A model generated the notes under the pieces. It had not been told where the DNA came from. It saw only the letters and a list, made by a program, of their open reading frames with translations, and ran no database searches. This document shows positions 59,301-64,000 of a stretch of 64,000 bases of DNA, piece after piece. A program made the translations under genes and the position numbers. Source of the DNA: Kryptolebias marmoratus. Taxonomy: Eukaryota; Chordata; Actinopteri; Cyprinodontiformes; Rivulidae. Location of the stretch: positions 15,984,331 through 16,048,330 of the forward strand of contig NC_051430.1 of NCBI RefSeq assembly GCF_001649575.2, read 5' to 3'. Position 1 is the first letter of the stretch; every line of letters begins with the position of its first letter.

Positions 59301-60419
59301 AGGTCACAGTACAGTCCAAAGAAGAGAGAAGGTGAAAAGAGAAGAAGGAAGGAGGGAACAGAAAGGTTGCACTTCAAAGACCATTTTTTTTCCTTTGCAA
59401 ATTAAGTCATCTGATGAAAAAAGTTGAGAAATAGCAAAAATCTCAACACATTTTGTGGTAAATGCAACATTTTGTTTGCACCAAAGTCTTTTCTACTGTA
59501 CTTTCTAGACAGGTTTACTTCTTTCCAATGCTCAAAAAACATCAGATTACCTTGTCTGTTTTAGGCTATTGTTAGGCTTTCACTTAGTAGATGTTGAAGT
59601 TGATTTGTGCTTGACTTTATGAATCAATTTCCTATTTATGATGCCTATAATCAGACTGAGAATTCCCATGCACTCTTTAAATGTTCACATAGTTTCACGT
59701 GTAATGGTAACTAGTCTGGTCCTAAAAGTTGGATTAAAGCAACAATGCAACTAAAATGTGAAATTTCTGTGGTCTCCATAAACAAGCAAGTCATCCTAAT
59801 GTGAATGTATAATAGATTTTCTAATTTTGTACTTATTAGTACCTAAAAATGGATGTCACCAAACAACACATTAGGCACACAACAATGTTTACTAACACCC
59901 TACCATAGAGCTCTTTTGTTGGTTGTGAGTATTTGATGGCTTCTTGGCCTTTGTGTCTGAGTGTATAACCCTATTGTACAGGCAGGTCAGTCAGTTGAAG
60001 GAGTAATGCTGAGGGATTTGAGCAGGTGAGGATGTCCCTGATAGTTTTCAGCATGAGACGAACATGGACTTCAATAGTCCATAATCCTCTGGCTACAAGC
60101 CTTACCCCTCTATAATGGGTTTTCTGACTACTCGGATTTGGCCAATACAAAAAAAGTCATGGAAATGTAACTGCGGATACAAAAAAATAAAAAAATAAAA
60201 AATCTTATACTGCAGATTGTGCAATGGTGTAGCTCTTTTAGGATTCATTGTTCCAAATCTCAAAGTCATTCCTTCCCTGTACTTTTTTTTTTTTTAATAA
60301 TTCACAACTAGATCAATTATAATGTTGATAATATTCATGTAAAGCACTGATGTAAATGGAGCTTGTCACTTTGGTCAACTTGAAGTAAACCAAAATAGAA
60401 GAGATGGCATCAAAAGCAA
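59301..60419. other. Non-coding stretch with T12 run
   Basis: A-rich around 60180-60200, T-run at 60284-60295. Nothing recognised. Confidence 0.5.
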
Positions 60420-60720
60420 TAATTGCATGCAGAGTCAAGGAGGGGTTAGTGAGAACCAATAATCACAACCAGCACTAACGGTGGAATCTGATTAAACTGC
60501 TAATGACTTGTCACTCAAGAGTGGGGCAGATGTTTATAGATGCCCAGTACCAACCGCACAGCTCATCAGTCAGAGTCACAACTTTGGCAGCCATATCACC
60601 TACCACACCCACTCAGTTAGCATTGCCACTGCACAACTCGGAGGAAACCTGCTCTTGGGTTACTGATGATGGGTGCTGAGTTGTCACCATGTGCTTTAAC
60701 ACAATCAGAGAAGGCAGCAG
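60420..60720. promoter_or_regulatory. Candidate conserved non-coding element
   Basis: ATAATTGCATGC near 60418, GAATCTGATTAAACTGCTAATG near 60485 and CCAACCGCACAGC near 60552, with no simple repeats over 300 bases. Followed directly by a T/A-rich tract. Regulatory role inferred. Confidence 0.35.
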
Positions 60721-62754
60721 TGTGTTTAATATTTATTTATTTTATTTTTTTCACTCTCACTGTCTTCCTTGTATGACCACATTGTGACACCACTGCCACC
60801 TTTTCCCGAGCCAGTGCCCCGTTTCTTTGCCCCATTTGTGATGTGGAAGCAGCCATTTTCTTGTGGTGACTCTCTCAGCTTTCACCCTGACGCGTGACAC
60901 TCATGACAAATTGGGTGTGGAAGTGAAGGTGATGGGCTGTGAAAGCAATGCCCCTGCCCCCTCTATACACACTGTGCACATAGCCAGACACACAAATACA
61001 AAAAAATATATCGCTTGTGTGTGTGTATATATACACAATCTCACACACAATGCTTGTAGGCACTCAGCCCTGCTCTGAGAGAAAGAACAAAGGTTGTGTT
61101 GCATGCAGGGTGATGACCTACCTGGATGTGTATTGCACAAAGAAAATAAAACAGGAAATGGAAGTCTTGACTTCCTTCAGCTTCAGCTTTAAATCCAACA
61201 TGTGCTTTACTAAAACCTCATCTGTTTAGTGTTCTAATTCATTGTTCTGTTTTGCTTTTAATTCTGTATTTCTCTATTATTAAATAATACAAAAAGTACA
61301 TTTTCCCCCCACATTTACCTCTGCTCTACTTAAAGCAGAACAGATACGGTAGATTCAATCATTTTCACATGGGCACACCAACAACCTTGCTACGACTGCT
61401 TCTTAATATTTTTAAACAATTTATAAACCAATTAAAAACATCAGATCACCCACATTTATTGTGAAATATTTAGTCATTTCAACCAGGGGAAAAGTGATTA
61501 AACTGAATTGTACAGCAATTATCATAACATTACACTAATTCCCATAGAAGAATTTAAATTACATGGTTGGTTGATTGCATGATGAATTAAAAAAAAAGTC
61601 TTTTTTTTTCTTACTAAGAACCACATCTAACAGTAATCATGATGAGGGCTGTAAGGCACATTCAAAAAACAGACAGGCCGGAACCAGACTAACCTAATAC
61701 AGTGGTTCTATTATCATAATCATCACCTTCAGGGACTTAATCTAACCTGTAGCCTCAGAACAACCCACAAGTGGTTATAAAACTAATCATTATATTACCA
61801 CTGTATTAATGCAACATGTTACAAATTACCCAAATCAGTTTATTTATTAGTTTGTTTTTTTTTTATCAACTTAGCTTGTCGACGTCTGTTGAAGTTTAAA
61901 TCAGTTAACAGAGAACCCTTTGGAGCCCCATCAAGGAAAAAGGACACAAACTCAGAGAACAATGTGAACCGTTCTCTTACATTTTATCATCCTTTTATGA
62001 TATTTATCATAAACACAGACAACAGTTGTCATGGTACACAATAACACATCAGAGAAAAATGCAAACTAGTATGTTAACTGGTGTTTGCTGACTGTATGAA
62101 GCATAGAAAAAGATAAAAAATAAAATCGATTATATTTTAATGTGAAATTTGTTGTTTGATGCTTTAAGACAAAAACTTAAGCAACAAAGTTGTCAAGCTG
62201 TCAGCCACGAAGAGTTCTGAATAACTAAGAAAAGACTAACAAAAAGAGTTTACTGTGTAGCTAGCAGAAGTATCAGGCATTTGCCACTGTTATCATTAAT
62301 ATTAACATATTTGTTTATAATTAGGAAAGATTACCACAGAATTAGTGTGTGCTTTCAAATCATTTACTTTTTTAGATAGTCACCCCACTGGAGGCTGGTT
62401 GTCCATCTCAGACTTGAGGAAAGCAATGGATGAATAAAACATTATAATGAAAACAAACTTTGAGCAGATGTGGATCAATTCATATTTAGGAAGTATACAT
62501 TAGCAAAAAACAATTGTTTTCAGGTAGAGTTTAAATCTTGTACGTGTTTGCTCACTTGAGATGATGCAGTAAAATGCAGTTAAATTAAAAGTGTGATTTT
62601 ATTTGGTTTCATTGATTCACCCAAGTTTCTGTAGCTGGTTATCTTCAGCAGAAGAAAAGGATAAAAGATGAAAGTGAACCTTCTGAATATAACCTGACAA
62701 TATGACAGTTTTTACAGTTTTAGGTGTTTTTACATTGTAGTAAGGCCACCACTT
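60721..62754. other. Non-coding AT-rich stretch
   Basis: GTGTATATATACAC at 61023-61036 is a perfect 14-bp palindrome inside GT/CA-like sequence. T- and A-runs lie near 61588-61610. No supportable gene or recognised repeat. Confidence 0.5.
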
Positions 62755-62767
62755 GGGGGGGGGGGGG
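62755..62767 (+). repeat. G13 homopolymer
   Basis: Thirteen consecutive G, the second such run in the window (the other borders the assembly gap at 17105-17117). Length may be unreliable. Confidence 0.9.
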
Positions 62768-64000
62768 AACTTCAATGTATAATAATGAGAAAGTTGAAAA
62801 CAATAGATTACAAAAGAGGGTGGGATTTACAAAGAACAATGAAAACCTGTGGAAAATAAGCACATCAAGCTTGAACTTCACATGATCAAACTTGTAGCGA
62901 TTGACAAGGCTTTCATTACTGGGCACACAATTCTTTGAGAGAAGAAGAAATGCCAGCACACAATGCACAGCAGGCTATATATTCACTTACAACCCCTATA
63001 GGCAGCAGAGAGGAGCCTTGTTGCCTTTGATCCTTCCAGCCAATTGTTTATAGACGTTATAGAGGTCCTCAAACCTTTTTGTATTGGTATAACTTTTTTT
63101 TATTTTAGAGCTGTGGTGTATGTATGAGAAAATATCAAGAACAATCATCTTCTGAGAAAACATTTCAACATGTGTATTTTCACTCTTCATCTGTACAGTA
63201 CATCAAATGGAACCAGGTTTGCCTGCTTAGACTGTAAACAAAAACTAACCACATATACAATTTTCTTGCTTTGAGTCTCACTTTTAAATCTGTAATGGGT
63301 TATATTGATATAATCATGTCACCTTAAAATGTGTTTTGTTGTTGTTGTATTTATTCACTGAAAAAAGGTCAAACAAACCAAAGCATTTTATCATCTCCAG
63401 TAGAATATATAATTTAGATAAGCATATTATTTGTAAATGTCATCAATAATATTTTAACTTAAAGGGATCCTGATTTTTTTTTTGTATCACTATTGTCGAT
63501 ACCTTCACTATGAAGAGCCTGTGTTTCATGTTTACATGTATATTTTTCCAATGACATTGGGCAGCATCAGGCTATAGGCCCTGTTTGTGCACTGTGGTCA
63601 TTGTGCTCACGTCAGGCAAGAGCTTTTTGTACCATTGTGTTCAGTGACAGATTGAATGAGAGGGAGTGTTTCTCAGTACCAGGATGTGTGGGAGACACCT
63701 GCTGGGCTGGGCTGTACCAGCTTGCTCTGGTCTACTATTAAAACCTGTAGCACCGAGGACTCCTTTGTTTGGCAGGAGCTGTTTGTGGCAACATGTTTGA
63801 GGTGTCATAAGTGTCAGTCTTTCATGGGATCCATATTGATATTAGGGGAAGGAAAGTGGTGGCTAATCAAAATCAGTTACAGATGGATGCACTAAAATTA
63901 GATAGAAGGCATTTCTCCTGTTCTTTCTGGCTGTGTTCAGATAATTACTGTCATGAGGTGGAATGATCAGGTGTTAAATGTAAATGGAAACATATCAGAC
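62768..64000. other. Non-coding stretch
   Basis: AT-rich to about 63490. The last 500 bases are more complex, with an unrecognised open frame (63656-63895 plus). No feature called. Confidence 0.45.

Noticed and set aside
1..64000. CRISPR arrays, prokaryotic operons, phage or viral genes
   Set aside because: No regularly spaced repeats, no dense coding and no viral-type open frames; all signs are vertebrate non-coding DNA.

Overview
The window looks like non-coding DNA from a ray-finned fish, most likely a percomorph teleost. The evidence is AT-rich sequence with sparse CpG, many di- and tetranucleotide microsatellites, no operon-like gene packing, and copies of a tRNA-headed SINE-like repeat whose 3' end runs into (GGAT)n/(ATCC)n. 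That repeat structure is known from teleost genomes. A 96-base run of N (17009-17104) and a single N (36744) show it comes from a draft assembly. The species and chromosome cannot be named from the sequence.

I found no protein-coding gene, rRNA, tRNA, known microRNA or CRISPR array that I can support. The open frames are short, often overlap on both strands, run through low-complexity sequence and match no family I recognise. The best, still weak, exon candidate is 44326-44461. The simplest reading is a gene desert or the inside of one very large intron.

What the window does hold: (1) four copies or fragments of a tRNA-derived SINE-like repeat (13243-13475 minus, 22518-22627 plus, 25059-25172 plus, 36795-37131 minus); the last still shows box A- and box B-like sequences. 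(2) Three copies of a non-autonomous DNA transposon (MITE) with long terminal inverted arms (22090-22757, about 24301-24620, 48760-49282). The first is split by one of the SINE insertions, which has a 7-bp target-site duplication. (3) Microsatellites, homopolymer runs, purine tracts, a strong G-quadruplex motif (32204-32230) and a Z-DNA-prone stretch (33919-33941). (4) About 25 stretches of 100-440 bases that read like conserved non-coding regulatory elements.

The regulatory calls are pattern-based. They stand out because they are complex sequence inside simple sequence, keep CpG, and carry homeodomain (TAATTA, TAATCC), POU/octamer, TCF/LEF, E-box or nuclear-receptor-like sites. The strongest are 9540-9860, 11150-11340, 38160-38560, 48030-48470 and 51290-51500. 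They are densest at about 6.8-12 kb and 48-55.4 kb. This layout is typical of the surroundings of a vertebrate developmental transcription-factor gene, but the target gene is not visible here. Conservation could not be tested, so each call is a hypothesis that a multi-fish alignment would settle.
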